64,000 bases of DNA from Symbiodinium natans (Eukaryota > Sar > Dinophyceae > Suessiales > Symbiodiniaceae): assembly GCA_905221605.1 (NCBI GenBank), contig CAJNDS010000313.1:62001-126000 (forward strand), written 5' to 3'. The stretch's first letter is position 1, and each line of letters begins with the position of its first letter. Of the stretch, positions 46,520 to 56,619 are shown one piece after another. Below the pieces are notes generated by a model. The model worked only from the letters and a program-made list of their open reading frames with translations. It was not told the origin of the DNA and did not search any database. The position numbers and the translations under genes are program-made.

Positions 46520-46878
46520 GAGCCCTAAACTACCCTAAAGAATACCCCTAAACCCTAAAGCCTCAACCGCCTAAACCCTAAACCTGCGCTGACCTGGCCA
46601 GTACCGTCGCCATCCACCGGCTGGAAGAGTGTGGGATCCACAGTCGTCGTGGTCGGAACGCTTGGGATGTAGACGAGGCAACGGTAGCCTTTCGAACATT
46701 TCCATACTCTCTTGCTTACCCAGCTACCTAGGAATAAGAACGAGTACCGTGTTTGGGCTCATGCAATTTTTTGAATCATTGGGACCCTAACCCAAAGAAA
46801 GTAAAAAAAAAATGGTTCCTCTAAACCCCAAACCTTAAACCCTTATAAAAACCCTAAACCTGGACCCTAAAGCCCCAA
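46520..46878. repeat. Two interstitial telomere-like patches
   Basis: CCCTAAA-type units at about 46521-46583 and 46822-46878, with irregular spacing and variants (CCTTAAACCC, CCCCAAACC). Confidence 0.8.
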
Positions 46879-47165
46879 AAACCGGAGCCGTTGGCAACTT
46901 CCTCCTTCAAGGCAGAGGATCCCTCTGCCCCAACGGTGGCTCCGATCCCTTCGGGTCGAGTCCTTAGCGCATGAGGGCGCGGGTCAGATCACAAGGGAGC
47001 CATACAACGCTTCGGGGCCTTCTGAATGCAGGCACGTGTCCAGACTTCACATCTGCCAGCACCCTCATTAAACTCGATGCCCTTGCCTGATGATCGGGAA
47101 TTCATTACAGGAGCAGCGCACATCGATGCCAAGAAAACTGATTCCACAAAGCGCACTGATGACGA

Positions 47166-47197
<32 letters not shown>

Positions 47198-47448
47198 TCA
47201 TGAGCTACACAGCCGCAGACAGGCCCGCTTAGGTGGAGACATGCAAATCACCGCTGAAGTCGTGTTCAATCCGAGCTGCAAGTGGAGGACACCGCCAGGC
47301 ACTCCGCCTGTCTTAAGGCAGAAAACATCCTTTGCTGCAAGTCATGGCCTTTAAAAAGGCCTTCCTACTAGACGACTAGAATAAGTGAATAAGTATTGGC
47401 TTGCCATGACTTGTCAGGCAACGTCGAGCCGACGATGGGGTACAGCTA

Positions 47449-47640
47449 CAGGCTGCTAAAGGCCTGACAGGCGGAGAGAGAGCTGACACCCCAAAACACC
47501 GTGAAGTACTCGGCCAGGTTGTCGCCTGTCAAGCACCCCAGGCTCCCCCTGAAGGGAAAGCTTGCACTGGGTTCAGGATTGGATCTGCCAAATAGTACTG
47601 CCATGTCTTGGTGAAATTCATGTTTGGCGAGAGGATGAGG
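47449..47640 (-). pseudogene. Coding-like segment with an apparent frame break
   Basis: On the minus strand one frame reads NMNFTKTWQYYLADPILNPV then QAFPSGGAWGA and a stop. The neighbouring frame immediately continues GDNLAEYFTVFWGVSSLSAC then QAFSSL and a stop. Both halves look coding. The gap between them is too short for any intron that keeps phase, so a frameshift near the G-run at about 47,540 is the simplest reading. The family is unknown. Confidence 0.35.
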
Positions 47641-47722
47641 CGTGTGTGCTGCCTTCGTGGAGCTTTGTGGAGCTTTCTGCAGCTTCGTGGAGCTTTGTGT
47701 GTGGCTCACTGCATCCGAGACT

Positions 47723-47750
47723 CCTGGGCCTGAGCCGCGGCACACCTGCC
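47723..47750. repeat. 28-bp direct repeat, copy 2
   Basis: Identical to 46433-46460. Confidence 0.8.
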
Positions 47751-47799
47751 AGGCACGCGGAACCGCCCCGGTGTCATATTCATTACGCATTGGTGCTCT

Positions 47800-49450
47800 T
47801 CTCCTTCAATGTAGTACTGTATGCGTATACGGATGATAGCTGGCTACTTCTCTTGTTGCTAGAACATGCTAGCGAAACAGGCGCCTGGTCTGAGCCATCG
47901 CCTTGGAAGCCGCGGAAGAGGGCCTCACGGGACCGCGCATCTTCGAGGAAAAAGCTTGCAGTCAGCAACTACTTGCTTACTTGCCTGCTGTTTCCCCACA
48001 ACTTTCTTACCACTTACCCACCACTTGCCTACTACTTACCTGCCACTTGCCTACTACTGACCTACTACTTGCCTACTACTTACCTACTACTTACCTACCA
48101 GTTCAGCTGAAGTTCAGGGTCGACCGTTGTCGTCGTTGTTGTGCTCGGCGCCTGTGTCAGAACATAAGAAACCACATGGCGCCATGCTCACAACAACGAT
48201 GATACTGGCAAGGATGATAATGATCATCTTCATCACCATCATCATCATCACCATCATCATCATCTTCATCTTCATCTTCATCATTATCACCAATATCATC
48301 ATCATCATGTTGAATCATTGAAGTCGCTTCCCACTTCGACTCATCGATGGCGGCCAAGTGCAGCAAGCACTGTACTCAAGGCATCATCTCCAAGATCCCC
48401 ACGTTCGGCAAGTACCGAAGACAGGTGTAGCCGGTCAAAGTCGCCGTAGCACCGATTCCAGCTGTTCTGTTCCAAGTCTCGCATCTCCCAGATCCTGGCA
48501 CCGAAGGGAGTAACTACAAACAGGGTCAATGAATAAAAACAATCAGAATAAGAATAAGAATAACCATACTAATAATAATAATAATAGTAGCAACGATACC
48601 CAGAATAGTCATGACAATGGGGGGCTTCAGGATGCTCGAATGGCTCACCGTGATCCGACTGATAAAAATCGACAGTCACGGTCCGAAGTTGTACTCGATG
48701 CCCACGCACCACGTTGTGCTGGCCTTGCTTGCAAATAGCACACAGGGTGCTGCATTCTCTGCACGCAAGCTTGCTTCCGCATCACATCCGATCACGAACA
48801 CGACTAAACTGTAGCAAGACACGCAATCCTGCTTGCACTCACCCAGAGAGGGCACTGATTTGACCGTGAAGTACCTGCAGGCTAAGTCGGCAGCAGCGTT
48901 GCCAAATTGTAGCAGGTAAAACCAACAACGAACCTAGATTGAAAGCTGTTGATTTGCTGTTGTGGGGGGGGGGGTATATGGAGTGGAATGATCCTGCTGT
49001 CGACAAACTCGGGGCATATCATGTAGAGTTTATCTGCCGGTCAGCTGCGACAGCTGATTGTCACCTGCATTCGCGCCGCGGCAGACCTTCACAGAAACAG
49101 GGCACTCTAAAGAGAAAACCTGCCCAATAGCAGCACGTAGTTGGGCAACTGGAACGAAAAGTGCTCTAGTCACATTCACTGCACAATCGCGTGCCAAATT
49201 TCACGAAAAACACGTGTGAGACGGTCAACGCAAGGCTAAGACATCTGAACCTTGCAGGCGCTAGCGGTGGCAAGCTCAGTCGTACTGCACTGACGGCACA
49301 TGCCGTGAAACAAGTGTGAGACTGTCAATAAGCCACTCAGTCTGCTCGCTGCCACGTCCTGCGTAGCGGCTTCAGGCCATCGGCATCCAGGGCTGCCATT
49401 CCTCGTGCTCTTGGCCGCCGCGAACCACTTTCCGCACCCATGGGAGAGTT
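47800..49450. other. No supported gene; simple repeats
   Basis: Contains a run of CTACTTACC/CTACTTGCC units at about 47,968-48,100, the ATC microsatellite, an AATAAT run near 48,570 and a G-run at about 48,964. No exon is recognised downstream of the astacin stop. Confidence 0.45.
48190..48312. repeat. (ATC)n microsatellite
   Basis: About 110 bp of ATCATC with CTTCATCTTC interruptions. Confidence 0.92.
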
Positions 49451-49455
49451 GCGGC

Positions 49456-49699
49456 TCAGGGCGAACAGCTAACATCTGTGAGGCCTAACCGAAGCTGCTG
49501 AAGGCTCGAGCCCGCAAGCCCGAGGGAGATGGCTGAAGGCAAAACTGCTCCAGGCACAATAGCGAAGTTTGCATCTTGCCGTGCCTGGTTGAGCCCATCA
49601 CCACTGATTGGGGCAAACAAGTCGGTCGTGGTTGTGCTGGTGGTGGTGCTGGTGGTGGTGCTGGTGGTGGTGGTGGTGGCGGCGGCGGTGGTGGTGGTG

Positions 49700-49749
<50 letters not shown>

Positions 49750-52700
49750 CGTGGTGGTGGTGGTTGTGGTGGTTGTGGTAGTGGTGGTGGTGGTCGTAGT
49801 GGTGGTTGTAGTGAGCGTGGATCTGCACTCGTACACATCGAGAATCTGAGTAACGTCGCCTGCACATTCAGCATCAGCTTTTGGGTTGGCGCAGCAATAT
49901 GATTTGGATGTACTGGGTCTGAAAGAAGAAGCTGCAAAGTCTGACGGGCACTCGTGTGAAACTTGGATGATGTGCAAACCTGGAGGGTACTGGTCAACAA
50001 TGATCGATACCGATAGATAGCAACAATAGCTTTCAGCCATGATGATGGTGATGACGATGACGATGATGAGGGAAAATTCTTCGAGGCTCGAACTCGAAAC
50101 TTGCCCCGACACTTGAGGTCAACGTAGCGGGTTCTAATCAACGATGGGCGTGTGCAAACCTCATGGCGCTGCATGGGCGTCCCCTGCTGCCTTCGGACAG
50201 CCTGCTCCGCTGGCCAACTCGAGACTCCGCTGAAGCTGGGATGGTGTCGTAACGCGAGCCTCCGCCATAGTGCATGATGCCTCGGAATACGGAACACACA
50301 AAAACACACACAGAGACACATACTTGATAGGCATGGGACAGAAGCACAGGCCACACAAACTACAACAAACCGCGCTGCTGTCGAAATCGTATGCAGCGTA
50401 GCCCACCTGTCAGGGCGCAGCACACAAGACGACCCCTCGCCAGTCTTTTCCCTTGGCCCTGGCACCTGTGGGTCGTCCTGGCCATTCTGCAGTGAGCCCG
50501 TGTAGGTGGATGCGCTGGGGGTGTACTGCGACTTCCAGTCGCTTGGGATGTTGTCCTGAGCTTCGCTGGCACCTCTGAGCAAGCTTGCACAAGAGCTCAA
50601 AGTTCGGCACTGGGCGAGCGGAATTTCCGGCTTGCCTGCAGTCGAGCATTGCTTGAATTCAGAGTCTCGATGGTGGTTGCTGCCGCCTAATCATGCACCT
50701 ATGGGCGATGGCCTGGCCTTTCATCCTAGACCAGGTCTCTTGGCTTTCTCTTTAGAAAAGCAACACGCCGCATTAAGTCTACTGAAACCAAGCAAAAACA
50801 AGAAGTCAGAAAACAAAGATGGAACAAGATGAAAGGCTGGCAAGTTGACTGTTGGATGCTCTTAATGTTCTTTTGATATTTTCGCGTGGTCCTATTTGCT
50901 GCGGAAAGGTTGCGTCGGGTCTGGGCGGAAGGGCATGGACAGGGATGGTTTTGTCAGTCGTGCATGCGGTCAGGGCGTAGGGTTTGGGGTTCAGGGCTTG
51001 GGGCACAGGATTTAGGGTCTAGCAGTCGGTTCGTCGACATCAAGGTCGAAGAAGACTTCTGTTTCTTTGGCAGCTGTCGCCGTCAAGAGCTCATTGCAGC
51101 CAAGAGTCCCAGAACACATTCAGATGTGGACCTCTACCTAGCGGCTTTCTCTTGAAAGCTGGCAAGAACGAGTCTACCTGAGCGAATGACCTTCTCAAGC
51201 CCCCCTTCCTCTGCCGAAGGGCCGTAGTAGCTGTCGGATCCATCCGGGCGCTTCTGCTCGTGGTTCATGCCGAGGATGTGGCCCAGCTCGTGTGCCATGT
51301 TTCCCGTCTCAGCATCAAAACAAGCTGATGCTGTGGGCCAAGGCACGGTTAAGACAACTTGTTCATACCATGAAAGAATCAAGACTTGATGCTTACCAAA
51401 ACGTTGAGAGCGGACATGACTTCGTGTAACTTGACGATTTCGGCTGAAAACTTCATGATGCCCGAGCAACAATATATGTGTGCAAGATACCATGGACCGC
51501 TGACATACAGCCGTGGCAAGTCTATGTGTTCAGCAGTGACAAGTGAATGATGAAAGTTACGTGTGCTGAATATTTTTGCTTACCGCTGCAGAAGACCGTA
51601 TGTTGTATCTGCGGCGCTTCGTAGTTCGCATATGCGCAGCCTTTCTTTCCTTCGAGGGAGCCGGAGCCCCGCTTTTAGTGTGTCGTTGAGGCAGTCCAAG
51701 GACTGAACAGCCCGGGGAACGGCCGTGAGTCTCTCTTGCTTCCTTCGAGTCCGCAGTCTACCAGAAGTCTTTCAAAAATAGACCCCAAGAGTCTGAAGGC
51801 TTCAGGCTCCCTTGGCGACCATATTAACCTTGAAGGATGTTGGCCATCAGACGTTCATGGGAATCACGTGAACTGACGGAAGGATTCTCGGGTTCCCCAC
51901 TATAGAATACATAATAAAAAAGCTGCGCTCTCCTTTACCTTGGTAACTGAAGGACCTGTTCTGGTGAACTGCAGCTCTGTGGTACATGCATATAGGCGGT
52001 TTTGGTTTGAGCCATGCAAGCTCCTCAGCTAAGGCTGAGACGTGCCGAGCATCGTTGCACCAGCCCAGATTCACTCTCGCCGCAGAGTTGCTGATGTAGT
52101 AAGTGCTGTACCTTGAATGCAACCGGCAGCTTCCGATGCTTGCACTTGTCATAGGCCTGATCTTGACTTGTATCACGAACACCATAGACAGGGCTCGTAC
52201 AACTTTGCAGAGATGTTGGGCATTTGAAACACGGCTTTGCAGGGTTTGCCTACAGCTCTTCAAGTCGCGGTCCCAGCCACCCAAGGTTGGCATAGCAGCT
52301 TCCTGTGTCCCAGACACCCACGAGCACGTACGGCCTGTAGAGAGAGAGCGGGTTTGGGCAGGAGGCCATCAGCCCATTGCCCACTGCTCCTGCACTCAAT
52401 CCTGTCAGCTTTCTTGTATTATAAGTAGTCGGAATCTACAAAACATTTACGACATTCTTGATTCCGGAAGTACTGTGGAAGTACTTTGGAGTTGTTGGTG
52501 GGACTTCCTGACTGCACTAGTCCACTCATCACACCTGTGAATGAGAAGGCACAAAGAGATGATCCATACGTCTGCCTTTCTGGGTTCTCCTCCTCAATGA
52601 AGTTCACACACGTTGCTTCCTCAGATGTGAAAGATCAAAAATGTTTGCATCGACGTGCCGGGCAGGTGGGACTTCGGTGGGACTAAAACTCGAATCAGGC

Positions 52701-52850
52701 AGGATGAGGTGACAGAGCCCTGATGCATTTGGGTGGGTGGTACAACCTCTCTGCCGCTGCGCAGCCCTCCACATAGTCACGGCATTGCGAAAGGCATCCT
52801 TCCTGGTGTTGTCGATGCTGGCATTGAAAGTGTAGCGAATAACGACCTCG
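49456..52850 (-). CDS. Astacin-family zinc metalloprotease with poly-Thr stalk
   Basis: M12A zinc endopeptidase. Exons: about 52690-52846 (VVIRYTFNASIDNTRKDAF), about 52036-52156 (SARVNLGWCNDARHVS), 51178-51307, 50466-50572 (DNIPSDWKSQYTPSASTYTG), 50379-50406, 50191-50280, 49456-49859. The zinc site is HELGHILGMNHEQKRP (HExxHxxGxxHE); the Met-turn is SIMHYGG, split across a 28-nt micro-exon (VGYAAYDFD) and the next exon. The domain ends VGQRSRLSEGDVTQILDVYE. The last exon then encodes a run of about 65 Thr with some Ala/Ser, then DLFAPISGDGLNQARQDANF and a TGA at 49456. The Thr tract is a GTGGTC-type minisatellite read as ACC/ACG codons, probably an O-glycosylated stalk. Phases are consistent from the zinc-site exon onward; donors include GC and GT. 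The propeptide and signal peptide were not resolved. Confidence 0.88.
49625..49810 (-). repeat. Coding minisatellite for poly-Thr
   Basis: A (GTGGTC/GTGGTG)n array of about 185 bp inside the last astacin exon. On the minus strand it encodes threonine. On the plus strand it opens spurious poly-Val and poly-Gly/Arg frames. Confidence 0.9.
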
Positions 52851-53389
52851 GCAACTGGACACCAGCACGAAAGGAGACTTGGCTTCCATTGAGCGAGCCA
52901 CATAGTCGCTCCATACGTCTTCCGCGTTGCCCGGTGGGTCCGACCTGACACGCTCCAAAGCGGGAAGGCTTGAAGCCCTAGCAGGCCCAATAGGTATAGC
53001 AGCCTGAAGATGCACAGGCCCGGATGCCTCCTCTCTGGCCAGCGTCTGCCCGCGTTGCTGTCCTGGCAGTTTGCGCAAGACTTCAACCAAGGCGAGAACC
53101 TGTCCAGTGCAACAGCTCTGCAAGCCAAGCTTCAGATGACGACCGTGACCAGCCCTGTCCCGCTGGTGGATCTGAGCAGGACACATCCATGACTGGAAGA
53201 ATTGTCTGGTAAGTGTGGTAAGAGGAGCTTCATAACCAAAACACAGAAGCTTGAGCTACGGTAAGTACATCAGAAAGTCGAAGGCTGCATTGCCTGATGC
53301 CTAGCAGAACTTATTTTGACTTAGTAGGGCACCGAAACGGATCCACATCATGGTGCTTGCGGTGCACACCGCACCGGACCGCACCTGAC

Positions 53390-53690
53390 GGAGTCGTCGT
53401 TGTCGTTGGCGGGCCAGTGTAGCTGGTCGTGGTGGTGGTTGTCGTGGTGGTAGTGCTGAAATCCCCGCAGAAAGTTCCACCATAACTCGCGCAGTTCTCT
53501 GGGGTTGTCAGACCGTTGATCTTGAAGCATGCGCAGAAGCCACCTCAACAAAGGGCTGTGTCAAACAGCAACCCTGACCTACAGCAATCTGACAGACATG
53601 GTCCAATGGTGGTGGCCGAGAGGCCTGATTGGTAGTAGGCGTAGCACGGATAGTCAGGGTTGCCGCAGGGGCAGTCTCCGGTGACAGGAC
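53390..53690 (-). CDS. Cys-rich exon plus Thr-linker exon, possibly 5' part of the astacin gene
   Basis: Exon 53583-53690 (CCAAG|GT acceptor) encodes PVTGDCPCGNPDYPCYAYYQ then IGPCLSDC. Exon from 53543 down to about 53400 encodes GFCACFKINGLTTPENCASY, GGTFCGDF and a poly-Thr linker (TTTTTTTTTSYTGPPTTTTT). Phase fits a join at Cys, but the implied intron is only 39 bp (53544-53582), unusually short. The pattern of Cys module plus Thr linker matches the stalk of the astacin below. It could be its N-terminal region or a separate secreted protein. Confidence 0.55.
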
Positions 53691-54092
53691 CTTGGAAAGT
53701 CGGTCCATGCCAAGAAGAACCGTGCCCTTGCATCCGCAACCTTCCTGCACATCACTGAACAGCCAACGCTTGCCACCAAGGTGGCATTCGTTCCGTGAAG
53801 AGTTCATCTGCGCGAGTGCCGGCCCTTTACTCTCACTGCTTGGCTCCACTTCGGCCTGAACAGCAGAGGGAAACGCTGCAACTTACCCCACAAGAAACTG
53901 CACCGGTTCCAGACGGCGCGCGGCGGCGCTGAGTTGTGCCAGATGCAGAATGATGTAGAATTTGGCGCAGCCCCTACTTCCAGCCTCCCAAATGGACCTG
54001 GGGACATCTTCCTCCTCCTTAGATCCCAGGAACTTGACCCGTCTGCTTGTTTTAGATGCGCAATGCTTTAGTGACTTTAGTGTCCCTTCTGC

Positions 54093-54600
54093 CTACGCTC
54101 GTGCCCGTGCCATCTCGTGCCACTGCCAGGCAACCTCTGGAGCCAAGACTTCACCGATGGCCAGGGAGTCGAGGTAGGCCAAGTCATCCTACCCGCTGTG
54201 TCATGTCTGGAAGTCGGGTTCAAAAGCAGCAAACCATAGCAAAGCCCTGGCCCTAGACTACATCCTGCCTCAGTCAGAAACTGCAGGGCATCGGGAACTG
54301 CACCGCCATCCTGCCAGGCCAGGGTCCATCGAAACAGGTCACAAGGCTCACAAAATCCACAAGACCATCCACATGTCCCGTCTGTCCACGGCAAAAAGCC
54401 GACATCAAGCTCCCATATCCAGTCCTCGAAGTGGCCGGTATAGCGGTAGACACGGGCACATTCAGACTCGTCAGCCGGAGCGTGCAGCTGCTCCCAGGGA
54501 AGAGCGAGACCTGTCTCAGCATCTGGACATACGTGTGCCATCATGGTGCCAGCGTGCTTCTTGTTCAAGATTGCAACATCTACGACCTCACTCCCCCAAA
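54093..54600 (-). CDS. Terminal exons of a Cys/Trp-rich protein
   Basis: An exon ending at 54269 (GC donor) includes CARVYRYTGHFEDWIWELDV, FLPWTDGTCGWSCGFCEPCD and RWTLAWQDGGAVPDALQFLT. It joins in phase over an 80-bp intron to 54093-54188, which encodes DDLAYLDSLAIGEVLAPEVA then WQWHEMARARA and TAG. Paired Cys suggest a disulfide-rich extracellular or lumenal protein. It may be the 3' end of the gene whose exons lie at 55.3-55.9 kb. The family is not recognised. Confidence 0.58.
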
Positions 54601-54834
54601 CATCCCGCAAATCCCCACCAAAATGGCCGTCGCCTGCACGAGGCCTCTTCCAACGCCAGGCCTGCGCCACTTCATTAACGCTGCCCTCTTCAGTTCATAT
54701 GTGTCCCCAAAGCTCACTTAAGCCCAATATGACCCCTATGCAAAGCTGGGAAGAGGTTGGTTGCTTCTAGTTGAACCCTACGAAGCCCTATGAAAACCCT
54801 ATACAAAGCACGTATAAGGTTTATGGTATTGTAA

Positions 54835-54930
54835 AAAACCAACCCTAAACCCTACACCCTAAACCCTAAACCCTAAACCCTAAACCCTAAACCCTAAACC
54901 CTAAACCCTAAACCCTAAACCCTAAACCCC
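54835..54930. repeat. Interstitial telomere array (CCCTAAA)n
   Basis: About 13 nearly perfect CCCTAAA units, the cleanest array in the window. It is followed within 100 bp by the AGGAGCTT octamer array. Confidence 0.95.
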
Positions 54931-55027
54931 TGTCCTGACGGTTCAGGGCACTGGCGCCACAGCGGCACTCGGAGCCCAGGAGCCCAAAAAGGTCCAGGCC
55001 TACTCGACTCGGGTTTTGGGGGGGTTT

Positions 55028-55165
55028 GGGGGGTTTGGGGGGTTTAGAGCTTTAGGAGCTTAGGAGCTTAGGAGCTTAGGAGCTTAGGAGCTTAGGAGCT
55101 TAGGAGCTTAGGAGCTTAGGAGCTTAGGAGCTTAGGAGCTTCGGAGCTTAGGAGCTTGGGGGCGC
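55028..55165. repeat. TTAGGAGC octamer tandem array
   Basis: About 14 copies of TTAGGAGC, nearly perfect, preceded by GGGGGTTT units. It looks like an amplified derivative of a telomere-type motif. Confidence 0.92.
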
Positions 55166-55321
55166 CCTAGGTTCCCCCCATCATCATCATTAGGCGCTAA
55201 TTAAGCCTGATTTTGGTTACGTAAGGGGGTGACCTAGGGTTTTCAGGTTTCATTAGCTAGGAAACAAACGACAGAGAATCCCCATGAATCCCCCAAACCG
55301 GCTCCAATGGTGCCGCGCCAC

Positions 55322-55890
55322 CCTTGCCGAGGCAGAACTGGAAGCAAAGTTGGGGGCTCATCACCTCAAGCAAGAACACGAACCCAAGAGTCACTTGTTT
55401 CAAAGGTCCTGGGCCTGTCACCTGACCATAAGGTGAGTCAGAATGTTCACTCGTGCAGAACGACCTGTGCAAAATCCTGACCAAGCCAGTCTAGGCCAAG
55501 GCGCATCCGTCTCGGAACAATCCCAACGGTAGAACGGTAGGCCGAGTCTGCAGGTCCCTTCCTGAAAGCTGTGCTCAGATCAGAGTGCATTTCAGAGCAA
55601 GAACTCTGCTTGCAACACCTCGCAATAAAGTGCCTGCACATGCAGATACGAAAGAGAGAGAGAGAGAGAGTCACCTTGATGAAAACCTTTTGTGGTGCCT
55701 GGTCATCCTTCCACAATACACAGCTGTCGTCTCGCGAAGACACAGCCTGCAAGGCCATACGGCTGAAACGTTCGTCGTGGAGCCATGAGCCTTGCGCATG
55801 CCAATTCAACAGGCGCCTGAGTCCCCGGTGGGGCGTCTTCAGCCGGAGGAAGGCAGCCCAAGAATCCGAAGTGGACGTCTCGGCCTGGGA
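55322..55890 (-). CDS. Cys-rich coding exons, unknown (WSC-like) protein
   Basis: Three minus-strand exons join in phase. The exon ending at 55675 reads LLNWHAQGSWLHDERFSRMA then DDSCVLWKDDQAPQKVFIK (GT donor). Exon 55465-55561 encodes EGTCRLGLPFYRWDCSETDA then PWPRLAWSGFCT. Exon 55322-55414 encodes GPGPLKQVTLGFVFLLEVMS then PQLCFQFCLGK. The MSPQLCFQFC end resembles the first Cys strand of WSC-type carbohydrate-binding domains (x-T-P-x-x-C-x-x-x-C), a tentative comparison. A GA microsatellite sits in the first intron (55650-55672). It could be the 5' part of the gene ending at 54093. Confidence 0.52.
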
Positions 55891-56619
55891 CTGCAAAGAG
55901 AGCGGTGCAAGTGCCTCAAAAATTCATACACATGGAACCCTGTCACCTTTCTGACTCCACTTTCGAGTGGCCCCCGATGGGCCTATCATTGCTCTACAGA
56001 CTCTACAATGTCATGAAGGACACCTGTATATCGAATGTTTCACACGTGGTTCAGGTTCCAGTAGTCATCCTCCGAGAATTCAGCAAAACCTTTCTTGCAC
56101 GAGTGGGGCCGTACAGTAGAGTTTGCTGGGTGTGTCGGGGCGTTTGTGCAGTAAGGGCAGCTTAAAGGTCATGTTGGGTGCCGCTTTGGGAAGTCCCAAC
56201 CCAACTTGTCCAACGGGTGAAGCCTCGACACTGCCTCGTGTCTCTGGCATGAGGGGTCATGATTTGCGCCGTCCCACCTATATGAGGGCCCATACGCCCC
56301 TTAGTGCCACGCTTCTGGAGGTACAATTTGCTTAGCATGGGATGTCGCTATACAGGATTCCGCATCGCGAAATACAGCAGTTTAGATTTAGACTCATGTC
56401 AAAGTGTTCCGTTGTATTCAGGCATGCCTCAGGCATCAGTGCACCTTTTTGTCACTGCGGCTCGTCTCCACCAGCACTTCCGGGTTTCTTCGAGTTGTCC
56501 TCAGCACATGGTGACATCCCATGCCCAAACCCCTTTCCTTCACCCAAAGCCCCATGACATGGTGGGAATCAGAACTGAAAACGATTCGGAAAGGTCAAGT
56601 CTCCTGCAACAGCTCTACC

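Larger units (their letters stand above)
45680..47440. other. No supported gene
   Basis: Apart from the telomere-like patches, one copy of the 28-bp repeat and a CA microsatellite at about 47167-47194, I see nothing assignable. Confidence 0.4.

Noticed and set aside
49485-50600. Minus-strand open frame of about 370 codons rich in Pro/Arg, and plus-strand poly-Val and poly-Gly/Arg frames
   Set aside because: These are other frames of the GTGGTC minisatellite and of astacin introns and exons. The catalytic exons fix the true frame as poly-Thr.
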